From the NCBI RefSeq assembly GCF_013359695.1, contig NZ_JABFMU010000014.1, positions 1 to 64,000 on the forward strand: DNA of 64,000 nucleotides. Direction: 5' to 3'. This DNA comes from Pseudomonas sp. C2B4 (GTDB lineage: Bacteria > Pseudomonadota > Gammaproteobacteria > Pseudomonadales > Pseudomonadaceae). A program made the translations under genes and the position numbers. Under the pieces are notes generated by a model that saw only the letters and a program-made list of their open reading frames with translations, was not told the origin of the DNA and ran no database searches. Below, piece after piece: positions 23,729 to 33,492 of the stretch; the stretch's first letter is position 1; each line of letters starts with the position of its first letter.

Positions 23729-25024
23729 TTAAATATTCGTGGTAGCGCCCGCCGCGGCGTAGTTCTGGTAACTCGTCATCTGCCGGGCTATCTGCGAAAT
23801 CTTGCTGGCGTAGTGCGGATCGGTTGCGTAACCGGCTTTTTGCAACTCGCGTACAAACTGTTCCGGGTTATCGGCTGACTTCACGACATCTTGATAGCGA
23901 TCGTTGGATTGAAGCAGCGTCACCAGATCGTGGAAGCTGTCTTTATAAGAGGCGTAGGAACGGAACTCGGCCGTCTCCTTGACCATCGCGCCATTTCTGA
24001 ATTCGCTGGTGATCGCCCGCGCCGAATCGCCCTTCCAACTGCTGCCGGTCTTGATGCCGAACAGGTTGTGACTGCTGCTGCCATCCTGAGCGCGCATGAC
24101 CGATTTGCCCCAACCGGTTTCCAAAGCTGCCTGAGCCACCAGATAACGCGGATCGACGCCGATGCGGTCGGCAGCTTCCTTGGCCATCGGCAGCATGGTG
24201 TTGATGAATTCGTCGGCGGAGCTGAAGGCTTTTTTCGCGGGTGCCAGAGGAATCTGGGCGATGGCACGGCCATGAATCTGCAGGCCGGCGTTGCCAGTGG
24301 CCTGCGCATTGGCCAGCCAGTCGCCATTGAACAGCGGGCCCGCCCCCGACGAAACCGATGCGGCGCGCTCTGGCAATGGCGTCTTGTCGGCTGCCACAGC
24401 CGTTGTCGCATTGGTCGTCGTAGCGGAAGGCACCAGGCCGGCCAGTAACCGATCAGCCAGTTTCGGCGGCAACGCCAGCCGACGCTGATTGATCAGCGCC
24501 ATGTCATTACGATGTGCGCCCTCGCCTGTCGGTGCCTTGACCGAGCGCGACGCCCACAACGGACGCTCGCCATTGACCCGCGACAACGGCCCGTTGAGCG
24601 CCGTCGTGCCAGCGGCCACTGGCGTCTGCACGGCGGCTTTCGCGGCCTCCTGCTTGGCAGCGGACAACGCCGCCGCCTCTCCCGGTGCCAGCGGTTTGTT
24701 CTTCGACATCTGCCGCATCAGCACGTCCGCCAGACCAATACCACCCCCTTCACGGGACATGGAAACGGCCAACTGCTGGTCGTACATTTCCTGGTATTGC
24801 TTGGCTTCAGGTGTATTGAGCGGGTTGTCCTTTCCCAGCGCTTCGGTGGCCGAACGCATGGACTTGAGCATCTCGCCAAGGAACAGCGATTCGAATTCCT
24901 GCGCAACCTTGCGCATGTTCGCGTCACTGTTCTTGTCGCCGACCTTGAGCTGGTTCAGCCGGTTCAGGTCGGAAAACGATCCGGAATCGCTGCTGCTGAT
25001 CCGCCCGCTCTTGTACATATCCAT
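23729..25024 (-). CDS. flgJ: Rod cap and peptidoglycan hydrolase FlgJ
   Basis: FlgJ caps the growing rod and opens the peptidoglycan. The 431-residue protein has the N-terminal rod-cap domain (about 30-120: VAQEFESLFLGEMLKSMRSA). A long Ala/Thr/Pro-rich linker follows (about 135-270). The C-terminal glucosaminidase (GH73) domain (about 280-431) has LVAQAALETGWGKS, containing the catalytic-type Glu, and the SHNLFGIKTG motif. It starts 11 nt after flgI. Confidence 0.95.
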   Translation of the reverse strand: MDMYKSGRISSSDSGSFSDLNRLNQLKVGDKNSDANMRKVAQEFESLFLGEMLKSMRSATEALGKDNPLNTPEAKQYQEMYDQQLAVSMSREGGGIGLADVLMRQMSKNKPLAPGEAAALSAAKQEAAKAAVQTPVAAGTTALNGPLSRVNGERPLWASRSVKAPTGEGAHRNDMALINQRRLALPPKLADRLLAGLVPSATTTNATTAVAADKTPLPERAASVSSGAGPLFNGDWLANAQATGNAGLQIHGRAIAQIPLAPAKKAFSSADEFINTMLPMAKEAADRIGVDPRYLVAQAALETGWGKSVMRAQDGSSSHNLFGIKTGSSWKGDSARAITSEFRNGAMVKETAEFRSYASYKDSFHDLVTLLQSNDRYQDVVKSADNPEQFVRELQKAGYATDPHYASKISQIARQMTSYQNYAAAGATTNI

Positions 25025-25035
25025 GGTCGCCGTCC

Positions 25036-26145
25036 TCAGATCACGATCAGGTCGGCCTGCAAGGCGCCGGCCTGTTTCAATGCTTCGAGGATGGCCATCA
25101 AGTCACCCGGCGCCGCGCCGACCTGGTTCACCGCACGCACGATTTCGTCGAGGGTGGTGCCCGGGCCGAACTTGAACATTGGCTTGGCTTCCTGCTGGGC
25201 GTTGACCCGCGAGCGTGGCACGACTGCCGTCTGGCCATTGGACAAAGGACCGGGCTGACTGACGATCGGGTCTTCAGTGATGGTCACGGTCAGGCTGCCG
25301 TGCGTAACGGCGGCCGGGGAAACCTTGACGTTCTGACCGATCACGATGGTGCCGGTACGGGAGTTGATGATGACTTTCGCCACCGCCTGGCCCGGATCGA
25401 TTTCGAGGTTTTCGAGGATCGACAGGTAGTCGACACGCTGGCTCGGGTCCAGTGGCGCCGTCACGCGAATCGAACCGCCATCGATGGCCTGGGCCACACC
25501 CGGGCCGAGCATGTCGTTGATCTTGTCGACGATGCGCTTGGCCGTGGTGAAGTCGGAACGGTTGAGGTTCAGGGTCAGGCTGTTGCCCTGGTTGAAACCA
25601 CTCGGCACCGCCCGTTCGACCGACGCACCGCCAGGAATGCGCCCGGCCGACGGAACGTTGACGGTGATCTTCGAACCGTCACGACCTTCGGCATCGAAAC
25701 CGCCGACCACCAGGTTACCCTGGGCCACCGCGTAGACGTTGCCGTCGATACCCTTGAGCGGTGTCAGCAGCAGCGTACCGCCACGCAAACTCTTGGAGTT
25801 ACCAATCGACGAAACCGTGATATCGACCTGCTGACCCGGCTTGGCGAACGCCGGCAATTCTGCACTGATCGATACGGCCGCGACGTTCTTCAACTGCACG
25901 TTACCCGATCCCGGCGGTACCTTGATGCCGAACTGCGAGAGCATGTTGTTGAAGGTTTGCAGGGTGAATGGTGTCTGGGTCGTCTGGTCGCCGGTGCCAT
26001 TAAGCCCGACCACCAGGCCGTAACCGATCAATTGGTTGGAACGTACGCCGGAAATGCTGGCGATGTCCTTCAGGCGCTCGGCTTGAACGCTGAAGGCTGC
26101 CGACATCATCAGGGCAGCAACGATGAGACTTTTGAAGTTCAACAT
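25036..26145 (-). CDS. flgI: Flagellar P-ring protein FlgI
   Basis: FlgI forms the periplasmic P ring. From the ATG at 26145 it is 369 residues, the usual length in Pseudomonas. It has a Sec signal peptide ([20 protein letters not shown], cut near VQA) before [17 protein letters not shown] six codons upstream at 26163, abutting the flgH stop, is an alternative start; neither has a clear Shine-Dalgarno. The family core [20 protein letters not shown] and the C-terminal [20 protein letters not shown] are intact. Confidence 0.95.
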   Translation of the reverse strand: MLNFKSLIVAALMMSAAFSVQAERLKDIASISGVRSNQLIGYGLVVGLNGTGDQTTQTPFTLQTFNNMLSQFGIKVPPGSGNVQLKNVAAVSISAELPAFAKPGQQVDITVSSIGNSKSLRGGTLLLTPLKGIDGNVYAVAQGNLVVGGFDAEGRDGSKITVNVPSAGRIPGGASVERAVPSGFNQGNSLTLNLNRSDFTTAKRIVDKINDMLGPGVAQAIDGGSIRVTAPLDPSQRVDYLSILENLEIDPGQAVAKVIINSRTGTIVIGQNVKVSPAAVTHGSLTVTITEDPIVSQPGPLSNGQTAVVPRSRVNAQQEAKPMFKFGPGTTLDEIVRAVNQVGAAPGDLMAILEALKQAGALQADLIVI

Positions 26146-26163
26146 GCTCAACTGGAAAGCCAC

Positions 26164-26859
26164 CTAGAAAGGGAACAGCGGGCTGAGGAAGAAACGGTCG
26201 AACCAGCCTGGCTGACTCGCATCGGCAAACGAACCGGTGCCCGAATAGGTGATGCGCGCATCGGCGACCCGGGTCGACGACACGGTGTTATCGGTCGAGA
26301 TATCGTCGGCGCGAACCAGCCCGGCAATCCGCACCAGCTCGTCACCGGTGTTGAGGGTCATCCACTTCTCGCCGCGCACCGCAATGATGCCGTTGGGCAG
26401 CACGTCGGCGACGGTCACGGTGATCGAACCGGTCAGGGTGTTGCCCTGGGCGGCCTTGCTGTCGCCCTTGGTCGCGCGATCGCCTTCATAGCTGGCGTCC
26501 AAACTCAGATCGCCACTGCCAAACGGGTTGTTGGTATTCGGGGTAGAGCCGAACAGCGAGCTCAGGCCGATACTGGCCTTGCTGTTCTTGCCGATTTGCG
26601 AGTTGGCATTCTTGCTGGCCTGGGTCTTCTCGTTCAGGGTGATGGTGATGATGTCACCGACCCGGAACGCCTTGCGGTCGCTGTAGAGGTTCTGTTCGAA
26701 ACCTGCCTGATAGATCGAACCATTGTTCGCGGCCGCCGGCAGCGGCGTGCGCGGCAACACCGGAGCGTAATAAGGGTCATTGGGTTTGGGCGTCGCAGGC
26801 ACACAGCCTGCGAGCGCGGTGATCCCACTCAGTGCCAGAACAGAGACGAAGCGTTTCAT
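26164..26859 (-). CDS. flgH: Flagellar L-ring protein FlgH
   Basis: FlgH is an outer-membrane lipoprotein forming the L ring. The ATG at 26859 gives 231 residues, with a lipoprotein signal ending in the lipobox LAGC. A GAGGTAAGGG Shine-Dalgarno precedes it; the longer frame to 26904 has no such support. Conserved FlgH segments are [39 protein letters not shown] and [18 protein letters not shown]. Confidence 0.95.
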   Translation of the reverse strand: MKRFVSVLALSGITALAGCVPATPKPNDPYYAPVLPRTPLPAAANNGSIYQAGFEQNLYSDRKAFRVGDIITITLNEKTQASKNANSQIGKNSKASIGLSSLFGSTPNTNNPFGSGDLSLDASYEGDRATKGDSKAAQGNTLTGSITVTVADVLPNGIIAVRGEKWMTLNTGDELVRIAGLVRADDISTDNTVSSTRVADARITYSGTGSFADASQPGWFDRFFLSPLFPF

Positions 26860-26912
26860 GACCCTTACCTCACGGTGTAGCAGGCGGTCACATGACCGCC
26901 ACATAGACTTGA

Positions 26913-27698
26913 TTACAGATTCTGCGTTACGAACGAGAGCATCTGGTCGGCGGTGGAGATCACCTTGGAGTTCATCTCGTAGGCACGCTGGGTGGTGATC
27001 ATGTTGACCATCTCCTCAACGGTGCTGACGTTGGACGTTTCCAGGGTGTTCTGCAGCGTGGTACCGAAACCGGCCAGGCCCGGGGTGCCGACTTGCGGCG
27101 CGCCACTGGCGGCGGTTTCCAGGAACAGGTTGCTACCCACCGCTTGCAAGCCGGCCGGGTTGATGAAGTCGGCGGTTTGCAGGTTGCCGATCACCTGGGA
27201 AGCCGGGTTGCCGGCCACGGTGATGGACACGGTGCCATCCTTGCCCACGGTGAAGGTCTGGGCGTCGTTCGGAATGACGATGGCCGGCTCCAGGGCAAAG
27301 CCGCTGGCGTTGACGATCTGGCCGTTGGAGTCCAGGTGGAACGTACCGTCACGGGTGTAGGCCGTGGTGCCGTCCGGTTGCAGGATCTGGAAGAAACCAC
27401 GACCGTCGATGGCCATGTCCAGCGGCTGCTCGGTGGTTTGCAGGCTACCGGCGTTGAAGTTTTTCTGGGTGCCGACGATGCGCACACCGGTACCCAGCTG
27501 CAGACCGGACGGCAGTTCGCTGTCCTGGGTCGACTGGGCGCCTGGCTGACGCTTGATCTGGTAGAGCAGGTCCTGGAACTCGGCGCGGTCACGTTTGAAA
27601 CCCGTGGTCGACACGTTGGCCAGGTTGTTGGAAATGGTGGTCAGGTTGGTGTCCTGGGCGGACAGACCGGTTTTGGCAACCCATAGAGCCGGAAGCAT
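26913..27698 (-). CDS. flgG: Flagellar distal rod protein FlgG
   Basis: FlgG, 261 residues, builds the distal rod. It begins [19 protein letters not shown] with the [15 protein letters not shown] rod signature. It ends with [20 protein letters not shown] and the [20 protein letters not shown] helix. Length and both terminal helices are normal. Confidence 0.97.
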   Translation of the reverse strand: MLPALWVAKTGLSAQDTNLTTISNNLANVSTTGFKRDRAEFQDLLYQIKRQPGAQSTQDSELPSGLQLGTGVRIVGTQKNFNAGSLQTTEQPLDMAIDGRGFFQILQPDGTTAYTRDGTFHLDSNGQIVNASGFALEPAIVIPNDAQTFTVGKDGTVSITVAGNPASQVIGNLQTADFINPAGLQAVGSNLFLETAASGAPQVGTPGLAGFGTTLQNTLETSNVSTVEEMVNMITTQRAYEMNSKVISTADQMLSFVTQNL

Positions 27699-27743
27699 TC
27701 GATTCTCCTCGTGCGCCTGTTTTACGGCGCGACGTTCTGATAA

Positions 27744-28484
27744 TTAGCTGATCTGCAAGACCCGAGCCATGGCCTGGTCGTCTTCTTTGGCGGTGTTCAT
27801 CATCTTGATGTGCAGCTCGAACTGCTTGGACAGGGCCAGCACCGAAGTCATCTCGTCCACGGCATTGACGTTGCTCGACTCAAGAAATCCCGATACCAGC
27901 TTGACGTTGGCATCGGCTTGCGCAGGCTGGCCGTCCTTGGTGTGGATCGAACCGTCCAGGCCCTTGGTCATGTTCTTGATGTCCGGGTTGACCAGCTTGA
28001 TGCGATCGACTTCCGCCATGACGCGGGGTCCCTCGCCCATCGCACGAATGCTGATGGTGCCGTCCTCGCCCACTTCGATCTGCTGCTCGGGCGGCACGGC
28101 GATCGGGCCGCCATTGCCGATCACCGGCATGCCGTTGCCGGCGCGCAGCACACCCAGGGCGTCAACCACCAGGCTGCCGGTGCGCACATAGCTTTCACCG
28201 CCGTCAGGGTTCTGCACCGCCAGCCAACCGTTGCCTTGCACGGCCACATCGAGGTCGCGGCCGGTTTCCACCAGGGCGCCCGGGGAGAAGTCGGTGGCCG
28301 GGCGTTCCGACATCGCAAAGGCACGCGCCGGAAAGCTGTCACCGAACACCGGCATCGAACGTGCCTGCTCCAGATCTTTCTGGAAACCGTTGGTAGAGAT
28401 GTTCGCCAGGTTGTTGGCATGAGCCTTTTGCGCCAGTGCATTCTGGCTGGCGCCGGTCATTGCCACATAAAGGTACTTGTCCAC
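27744..28484 (-). CDS. flgF: Flagellar proximal rod protein FlgF (GTG start)
   Basis: FlgF is a proximal rod protein of 246 residues. The real start is GTG at 28484, encoding (M)DKYLYVAMTGASQNALAQ, preceded by a GAGGAA Shine-Dalgarno. The frame is open to 28808, but that extension encodes REP-derived sequence and cannot be native FlgF. The rod signature (NNLANISTNGFQKDLEQAR) and the C-terminal VDEMTSVLALSKQFELHIKM are clear. It is the first gene of flgFGHIJKL and has an RpoN promoter about 60-70 nt upstream. flgBCDE are not next to it. Confidence 0.94.
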   Translation of the reverse strand: MDKYLYVAMTGASQNALAQKAHANNLANISTNGFQKDLEQARSMPVFGDSFPARAFAMSERPATDFSPGALVETGRDLDVAVQGNGWLAVQNPDGGESYVRTGSLVVDALGVLRAGNGMPVIGNGGPIAVPPEQQIEVGEDGTISIRAMGEGPRVMAEVDRIKLVNPDIKNMTKGLDGSIHTKDGQPAQADANVKLVSGFLESSNVNAVDEMTSVLALSKQFELHIKMMNTAKEDDQAMARVLQIS

Positions 28485-28540
28485 GCTCTTTCCTCTGCCT
28501 GCCGGACGTTTGCCGCCCACTGCTGTACTGATGAGCCATA
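28485..28540 (-). other. flgF 5' untranslated region
   Basis: From the RpoN start expected near 28531 to the GTG there are about 47 nt, holding the GAGGAA Shine-Dalgarno. No other structure stands out. Confidence 0.5.
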
Positions 28541-28557
28541 AGCAATTTGCAGACCAA
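28541..28557 (-). promoter_or_regulatory. RpoN (-24/-12) promoter of flgFGHIJKL
   Basis: The minus strand reads TTGGTCTGCAAATTGCTT, with GG and GC 10 nt apart and a perfect TTGCT -12 half; the -24 half is GGTCTG rather than GGCACG. It lies about 60 nt before the flgF GTG. Confidence 0.72.
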
Positions 28558-28698
28558 CTTGATTTTGGCGGCGCAAGGCCCGGTAAACAAAGGACTTGAG
28601 GGAGTTGGAGAGGATTTTGGAAATGTGTCGGAGACGAAAAACCGGCGGTGTCATGCCGGTTGGTGGCAAGGCTTGACCTGGGTGCTGGCAGTGCTGGC

Positions 28699-28796
28699 CT
28701 CATCGCGGGCAAGCCCGCTCCCACAGTTTTTTGGGGGTCCACAAAATGCGTGGCCACTGAAGATCCCTGTGGGAGCGGGCTTGCCCGCGATGAGGC
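28699..28796. repeat. REP pair in outward orientation
   Basis: Two perfect REP units of the GGGCTTGCCCGCGA subtype are arranged with their CCCACAG/CTGTGGG ends facing inward, opposite to the other pairs in the window. They lie between phhR and the flgF promoter, at the join of the phh and flg clusters. Confidence 0.85.
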
Positions 28797-28820
28797 CGGT
28801 ATAAACACAGCAAGCCTTCG

Positions 28821-30380
28821 CTAAGTCTCCGTCTTGCCAACCTCATACTCACGCAACTTGTTGGCAATGGTGGTGTGCGAAACCCCCAGCCGCTTGCCCA
28901 GTTGCCGGCTGCTTGGATGCTCGGAATACAACCGCTCCAGCACCGCTTTCTCGAAGCGCCCGACAATCTCGTCCAGCCCACCCTCCAGGGAAAAATCCCC
29001 CAGCGGCTGTCGCACGCCATAATCCGGCAAGCGAATATGCTCGGCCTTGACCGTCCCGCCGTCGCACAGGGAAACCGCCTGGAACAGCACGTTCTCCAAC
29101 TGCCGGACATTGCCCGGCCAATGGTAATGACTGAGCCGATCCATGGCCGCCGGCGCCAGCTTGGGCAAGGGGCAACCGATCTGTCGGCTGGCCTGGTCGA
29201 GAAAGTGCTCCACCAGCGGCGGTAAACCGTCGAGGCATTCGCGCAACGGCGGGATATGCAGCGACAGCACATTCAAGCGGTGATACAGGTCCTGGCGAAA
29301 CTCGCCGCGTGCGCACAGCTCGGACAGGTCGACCTGGGTCGCGCAGATCACCCGCACATCGAGATAAACCTCCTCATCGCTGCCGACACGCCGGAAGCAG
29401 CCGTCCTGCAAAAAGCGCAGCAACTTCACCTGCAAGCGCGGGCTCATTTCCCCGACACCGTCGAGAAACAGCGTCCCGCCCGCGGTCAGTTCCAGCAGCC
29501 CGAGCTTGCCTTCGGCCCGCGCCCCTTCGAAGGCACCGGGGCCGTAGCCGAACAGCTCGGTCTCGGCCATGGATTCGGGCAGGCCGGCGCAATTGAGCGC
29601 CATCAACGGCGATTGCCCACGCGGACTGGCCAAATGGCAGGCACGCGCCAACAGCTCCTTGCCCGTGCCCGTTTCGCCTTCTATTAATAGGGGCGCATCC
29701 AGCGGTGCCATGCGCCGGGCTTCTCGCACCACCGCCGCCATCACTTTCGAGCTTTGAAAGATGCTGTCAAAGCCACGCAACTCCTGCTTGCGCACGTTGT
29801 AGATGCGCTCGCCAACCCGATCGGCGCGGTGCAGCGTCAGCACGGCACCGGCCATGGCTTCGCTGTCGTCATGCTCCGATTGCAGCGGCGCGATGTCGGC
29901 CAGAAACACGTCACCCTTGACCTTGACCCGCAGCCCGTTGATCCGCGACTTGTTGGCGCGCACCAGTTCCGGCAAGTCAAAATCTTCGGCATAGCGCGAC
30001 AGGGGAATTCCCGGCACTTCATCGACACGCACACCCAGCAACTGCGCCGCCGCGCGGTTGGCCGCAACAATGGATCCGCCCATGTCGATCGACAGCACCG
30101 GAAACTCCAGGGCGCCGAGCAAGGCATTGAGTTCCATGTGCCGACGCTCGCTGGGCATCAGTCCTACGCGCTTGACGCCGAAGACTCCGCCAATCGCCTC
30201 GAATTTCGGACGCAACGCCTGGAACTGAATGTTGATCAGGTTTGGACAGTGCAGGTAGATCGCATTGCCGTGCTCACCGCCCACCTCACCGCGAGCGACG
30301 TTGATGCCGTACTCCACCAGCAAATTGAGAATGTCGCGCAGGATGCCGATGCGGTTCTGGCAGTGGACTTTGATACGCAT
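28821..30380 (-). CDS. phhR: PhhR, TyrR-family regulator of aromatic amino acid catabolism
   Basis: PhhR activates phhABC in response to phenylalanine or tyrosine. The 519-residue protein has an N-terminal ACT domain (MRIKVHCQNRIGILRDILNL), a PAS domain (about 80-190), a central AAA+ domain with Walker A GETGTGKE and GGTLFLDGVGEM, and a C-terminal TyrR-type HTH (SRQLGKRLGVSHTTIANKLR). The sigma-54 contact motif is GAFEGA, not GAFTGA, as in TyrR/PhhR proteins that act with sigma-70 RNA polymerase. The start is the ATG at 30380; the open frame upstream runs into a REP element. It is divergent from phhA. Confidence 0.94.
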   Translation of the reverse strand: MRIKVHCQNRIGILRDILNLLVEYGINVARGEVGGEHGNAIYLHCPNLINIQFQALRPKFEAIGGVFGVKRVGLMPSERRHMELNALLGALEFPVLSIDMGGSIVAANRAAAQLLGVRVDEVPGIPLSRYAEDFDLPELVRANKSRINGLRVKVKGDVFLADIAPLQSEHDDSEAMAGAVLTLHRADRVGERIYNVRKQELRGFDSIFQSSKVMAAVVREARRMAPLDAPLLIEGETGTGKELLARACHLASPRGQSPLMALNCAGLPESMAETELFGYGPGAFEGARAEGKLGLLELTAGGTLFLDGVGEMSPRLQVKLLRFLQDGCFRRVGSDEEVYLDVRVICATQVDLSELCARGEFRQDLYHRLNVLSLHIPPLRECLDGLPPLVEHFLDQASRQIGCPLPKLAPAAMDRLSHYHWPGNVRQLENVLFQAVSLCDGGTVKAEHIRLPDYGVRQPLGDFSLEGGLDEIVGRFEKAVLERLYSEHPSSRQLGKRLGVSHTTIANKLREYEVGKTET

Positions 30381-30416
30381 ATAAGGGCCCGAAAAAACGG
30401 TGAATGAGGTGCGCAA

Positions 30417-30509
30417 CCTGTGGGAGCGGGCTTGCTCGCGAAGAGGTATGTCAGTCGACATTTGTGATGTCTGGCACACCGCCTTCGCGAGCAAGCCCGC
30501 TCCCACAGG
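30417..30509. repeat. REP palindrome pair
   Basis: Two inward-facing units, GTGGGAGCGGGCTTGCTCGC and its inverse, are separated by about 50 bp in the phhR-phhA divergent region. The location is unusual since REPs mostly lie after genes. Confidence 0.85.
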
Positions 30510-30632
30510 TGAATTGCAGTGCCTTCAGGGATTATTTTCTGCTGAAGCGCTCAGATAGTCGTCAAGATTATGTGACAGGCACGAGGCTTTTCAAACAAGG
30601 AAAACACAGCACCTGCGCCACAAAGGCCAATC

Positions 30633-30650
30633 CGTAACGTATTCTTTACA
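30633..30650. promoter_or_regulatory. PhhR/TyrR box upstream of phhA
   Basis: CGTAAC-GTATTC-TTTACA matches the TyrR-type consensus TGTAAA-N6-TTTACA with a perfect right half and 4 of 6 in the left half. It lies about 120 bp before the phhA ATG, a position fit for activation. Confidence 0.65.
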
Positions 30651-30771
30651 AAAATAATCAAGTTTTCCTGCGCATCACCGCAATCCCCTGCTGCAAAGGC
30701 GCAATCCTTGGGGTATTCCTAGGTCCATAGCAGCACATAACAAGAACGAATCCCCCTCGCAGGAGAGCAGC

Positions 30772-31563
30772 ATGAAGCAGACGCAATACGTGGCTCGCGA
30801 GCCCGATGCGCAAGGTTTTATCGACTACACCGCTGAAGAACACGCGGTGTGGAACACGCTGATCACTCGCCAACTGAAAGTGATCGAAGGGCGTGCGTGC
30901 CAGGAATACCTGGACGGCATCGAAAAACTCGGTCTGCCCCACGACCGCATTCCGCAACTGGGCGAGATCAACAAAGTCCTCGGTGAAACCACCGGCTGGC
31001 AAGTCGCTCGCGTTCCCGCGCTGATTCCCTTCCAGACCTTTTTCGAATTGCTCGCCAGCAAGCAATTTCCAGTGGCGACCTTTATTCGCACCCGCGAAGA
31101 GCTGGATTACCTGCAAGAGCCGGACATCTTCCATGAGATCTTTGGCCACTGCCCTTTGCTGACCAACCCCTGGTTCGCCGAATTCACCCACACCTACGGC
31201 AAACTTGGCCTGCAGGCTTCCAAGGAAGAACGCGTGTACCTGGCGCGCCTGTACTGGATGACCATTGAGTTCGGCCTGCTGGAGACCCCGCAAGGCCGGC
31301 GCATCTACGGTGGCGGCATCCTGTCCTCACCAAAAGAAACTGTGTACTGCCTGTCGGACGAACCTGAGCATCAGGCATTCGATCCCTTGGAATGCATGCG
31401 CACGCCTTACCGCATCGACATCCTGCAGCCGCTGTACTTCGTCCTGCCGGACCTCAAGCGTCTGTTCGACCTGGCCCACGAAGACATCATGGGCATGGTC
31501 AAGCAAGCCATGCAGATGGGTCTGCACGCCCCCAAGTTTCCGCCAAAACCCAAAGCCGCCTGA
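30772..31563 (+). CDS. phhA: Phenylalanine 4-monooxygenase PhhA
   Basis: PhhA hydroxylates L-phenylalanine to L-tyrosine with tetrahydropterin and O2. The 263-residue protein is the short bacterial form (catalytic domain only). The iron ligands are visible: His121 and His126 in DIFHEIFGHCPLLTN and Glu166 in YWMTIEFGLLE. A GCAGGAGAG Shine-Dalgarno precedes the ATG. phhB, 104 bp downstream, recycles the pterin cofactor, and phhC removes the tyrosine amino group, making an operon for aromatic catabolism. Confidence 0.97.
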   Translation: MKQTQYVAREPDAQGFIDYTAEEHAVWNTLITRQLKVIEGRACQEYLDGIEKLGLPHDRIPQLGEINKVLGETTGWQVARVPALIPFQTFFELLASKQFPVATFIRTREELDYLQEPDIFHEIFGHCPLLTNPWFAEFTHTYGKLGLQASKEERVYLARLYWMTIEFGLLETPQGRRIYGGGILSSPKETVYCLSDEPEHQAFDPLECMRTPYRIDILQPLYFVLPDLKRLFDLAHEDIMGMVKQAMQMGLHAPKFPPKPKAA

Positions 31564-31667
31564 CCCGCTGCTTTTACGATCAAGTGAGTCTGTCAGAAAG
31601 CCACGCTTTGCTTTAGCGTGGTCACACTGACAGCTGATTTCCATTTATTCGATTTCAGGAATCCATC

Positions 31668-32024
31668 ATGTCCACATTGAACCAAGCCCACTGCGAAGCC
31701 TGCCGCGCCGATGCCCCACAAGTCAGCGACGAAGAGCTGCCGATCCTGATCAAGCAGATCCCGGACTGGAACATCGAAGTACGCGACAGCATCATGCAGC
31801 TGGAAAAAGTCTTCCTGTTCAAGAATTTCAAACACGCCCTTGCGTTCACCAACGCGGTTGGCGAGATCTCCGAGGCCGAAGGTCACCACCCGGGCCTGCT
31901 GACCGAGTGGGGCAAAGTCACCGTGACCTGGTGGAGCCACTCGATCAAAGGCCTGCACCGCAACGACTTCATCATGGCCGCGCGCACTGACGAAGTGGCC
32001 AAGACTGCAGAAGGACGCAAGTAA
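31668..32024 (+). CDS. phhB: Pterin-4a-carbinolamine dehydratase PhhB
   Basis: This 118-residue dehydratase regenerates quinonoid dihydropterin from the carbinolamine made by PhhA. The family motif ([20 protein letters not shown] followed by WSH) holds the catalytic histidines. Its stop overlaps the phhC start (TAATG). Confidence 0.97.
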
Positions 32025-33217
32025 TGCACTTCGACGCCATTGGCCGGGTGCCCGGCGATCCGATCCTCGGCCTGATGGAGGCCTATGCGCAGGATCCGAA
32101 CCCGCGCAAGTTCGACCTTGGCGTCGGTGTTTATAAAGACGCGCAGGGCCTGACGCCGATCCTTGAGTCGGTGAAGCTGGCCGAGGCGCGCCTGGTGGAT
32201 GGCCAAAGCACCAAGACCTACATCGGAGGTCACGGCGAGCCCGCGTTCGGCAAGGTGATCAATGAGCTGGTGCTCGGTGCCAACTCGAAGCTGATCAGCG
32301 AGAAACGCGCCGGCGCCACCCAAACCCCGGGCGGCACCGGTGCGTTGCGCTTGAGCGCCGACTTCATCGCCCAGTGCCTGCCGGGCCGTGGCGTGTGGCT
32401 GAGCAATCCGACCTGGCCGATCCATGAAACCATTTTCGCCACGGCCGGGGTCAAGGTCAGTCACTACCCGTACGTGGGCAGCGACAACCGTCTCGACGTC
32501 GAGGCGATGCTGGCGGTGCTCAATGAAGTGCCCAAGGGCGATGTGGTGCTGCTGCACGCCTGCTGCCACAACCCCACCGGGTTCGATCTGTCCCATGAGG
32601 ACTGGCGTCGGGTGCTGGAGGTGGTGCGTCGACGCGAGTTGCTGCCACTGATCGACTTCGCCTACCAGGGCTTTGGCGATGGCCTGGAACAGGACGCCTG
32701 GTCAACCCGGCTGTTCGCCGCCGAGTTGCCGGAAGTGCTGATCACCAGTTCCTGCTCGAAGAACTTCGGCCTGTATCGCGACCGCACCGGTGCACTGATC
32801 GTCTGCGCGAAAACTGCGGACAAATTGGTGGATATCCGCAGCCAACTGGCCAACATCGCCCGCAACCTGTGGTCGACCCCACCTGATCATGGCGCTGCCG
32901 TGGTGGCGACCATCCTTGGCGATCCGGCGCTCAAACAGCTTTGGAGCGACGAAGTGGAAGGCATGCGCCTGCGGATTGCCCAATTGCGCAGCGGCCTGCT
33001 GGAAGCACTGGAGCCTCACGGCTTGCGCGAGCGCTTTGCGCACATGGGGGTACAACGCGGGATGTTTTCCTACACCGGGTTGACGCCGGATCAGGTCAAG
33101 CAACTGCGCGATCATCACAGCGTTTACATGGTGGGCACCGGCCGGGCGAACGTGGCGGGGATTGATGCGACGCGTCTGGATTTGTTGGCTGAGGCAATCG
33201 CCAAAGTCTGCAAGTAA
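32024..33217 (+). CDS. phhC: Aromatic amino acid aminotransferase PhhC
   Basis: This 397-residue class I PLP aminotransferase transfers the amino group of tyrosine or phenylalanine to 2-oxoglutarate. The PLP lysine lies in SCSKNFGLYRDR, the cofactor Asp in LIDFAYQGFGDG, and substrate-binding Arg residues near the C-terminus (GTGRANVAGI). The N-terminus [20 protein letters not shown] is typical of the TyrB/AspC type. It is translationally coupled to phhB. Confidence 0.95.
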   Translation: MHFDAIGRVPGDPILGLMEAYAQDPNPRKFDLGVGVYKDAQGLTPILESVKLAEARLVDGQSTKTYIGGHGEPAFGKVINELVLGANSKLISEKRAGATQTPGGTGALRLSADFIAQCLPGRGVWLSNPTWPIHETIFATAGVKVSHYPYVGSDNRLDVEAMLAVLNEVPKGDVVLLHACCHNPTGFDLSHEDWRRVLEVVRRRELLPLIDFAYQGFGDGLEQDAWSTRLFAAELPEVLITSSCSKNFGLYRDRTGALIVCAKTADKLVDIRSQLANIARNLWSTPPDHGAAVVATILGDPALKQLWSDEVEGMRLRIAQLRSGLLEALEPHGLRERFAHMGVQRGMFSYTGLTPDQVKQLRDHHSVYMVGTGRANVAGIDATRLDLLAEAIAKVCK

Positions 33218-33240
33218 CCTCTAGTACGCTGTAGACCCCT

Positions 33241-33330
33241 TGTGGGAGCGAGCGTGCTCGCGAAAGCGGTATTTCAGTCACATCGATGCTGGATGTGCTA
33301 TCGCTTTCGCGAGCAGGCTCGTTCCCACAA
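33241..33330. repeat. REP palindrome pair
   Basis: Inward-facing REP units with small differences (GTGGGAGCGAGCGTGCTCGC and GCTTTCGCGAGCAGGCTCG) lie 24 nt after the phhC stop. Confidence 0.85.
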
Positions 33331-33492
33331 TTGTTTCGTCCTTCCCCATACAAACCTGTCTAGACAACCCCACTCGTCGAAACAAATGGATATAAAAGTC
33401 TGTTTGTCATTTCCCGTGCTGTATCCTGCCCAGGCTTTTTTAAAAGCGCGGATCTACCAGATCTATCAACAGACTTAGCGAGGAGCGCGACT

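Noticed and set aside
28485..28808. Long N-terminal extension of FlgF
   Set aside because: It encodes REP-derived, low-complexity sequence; the GTG at 28484 with its Shine-Dalgarno gives the normal protein.
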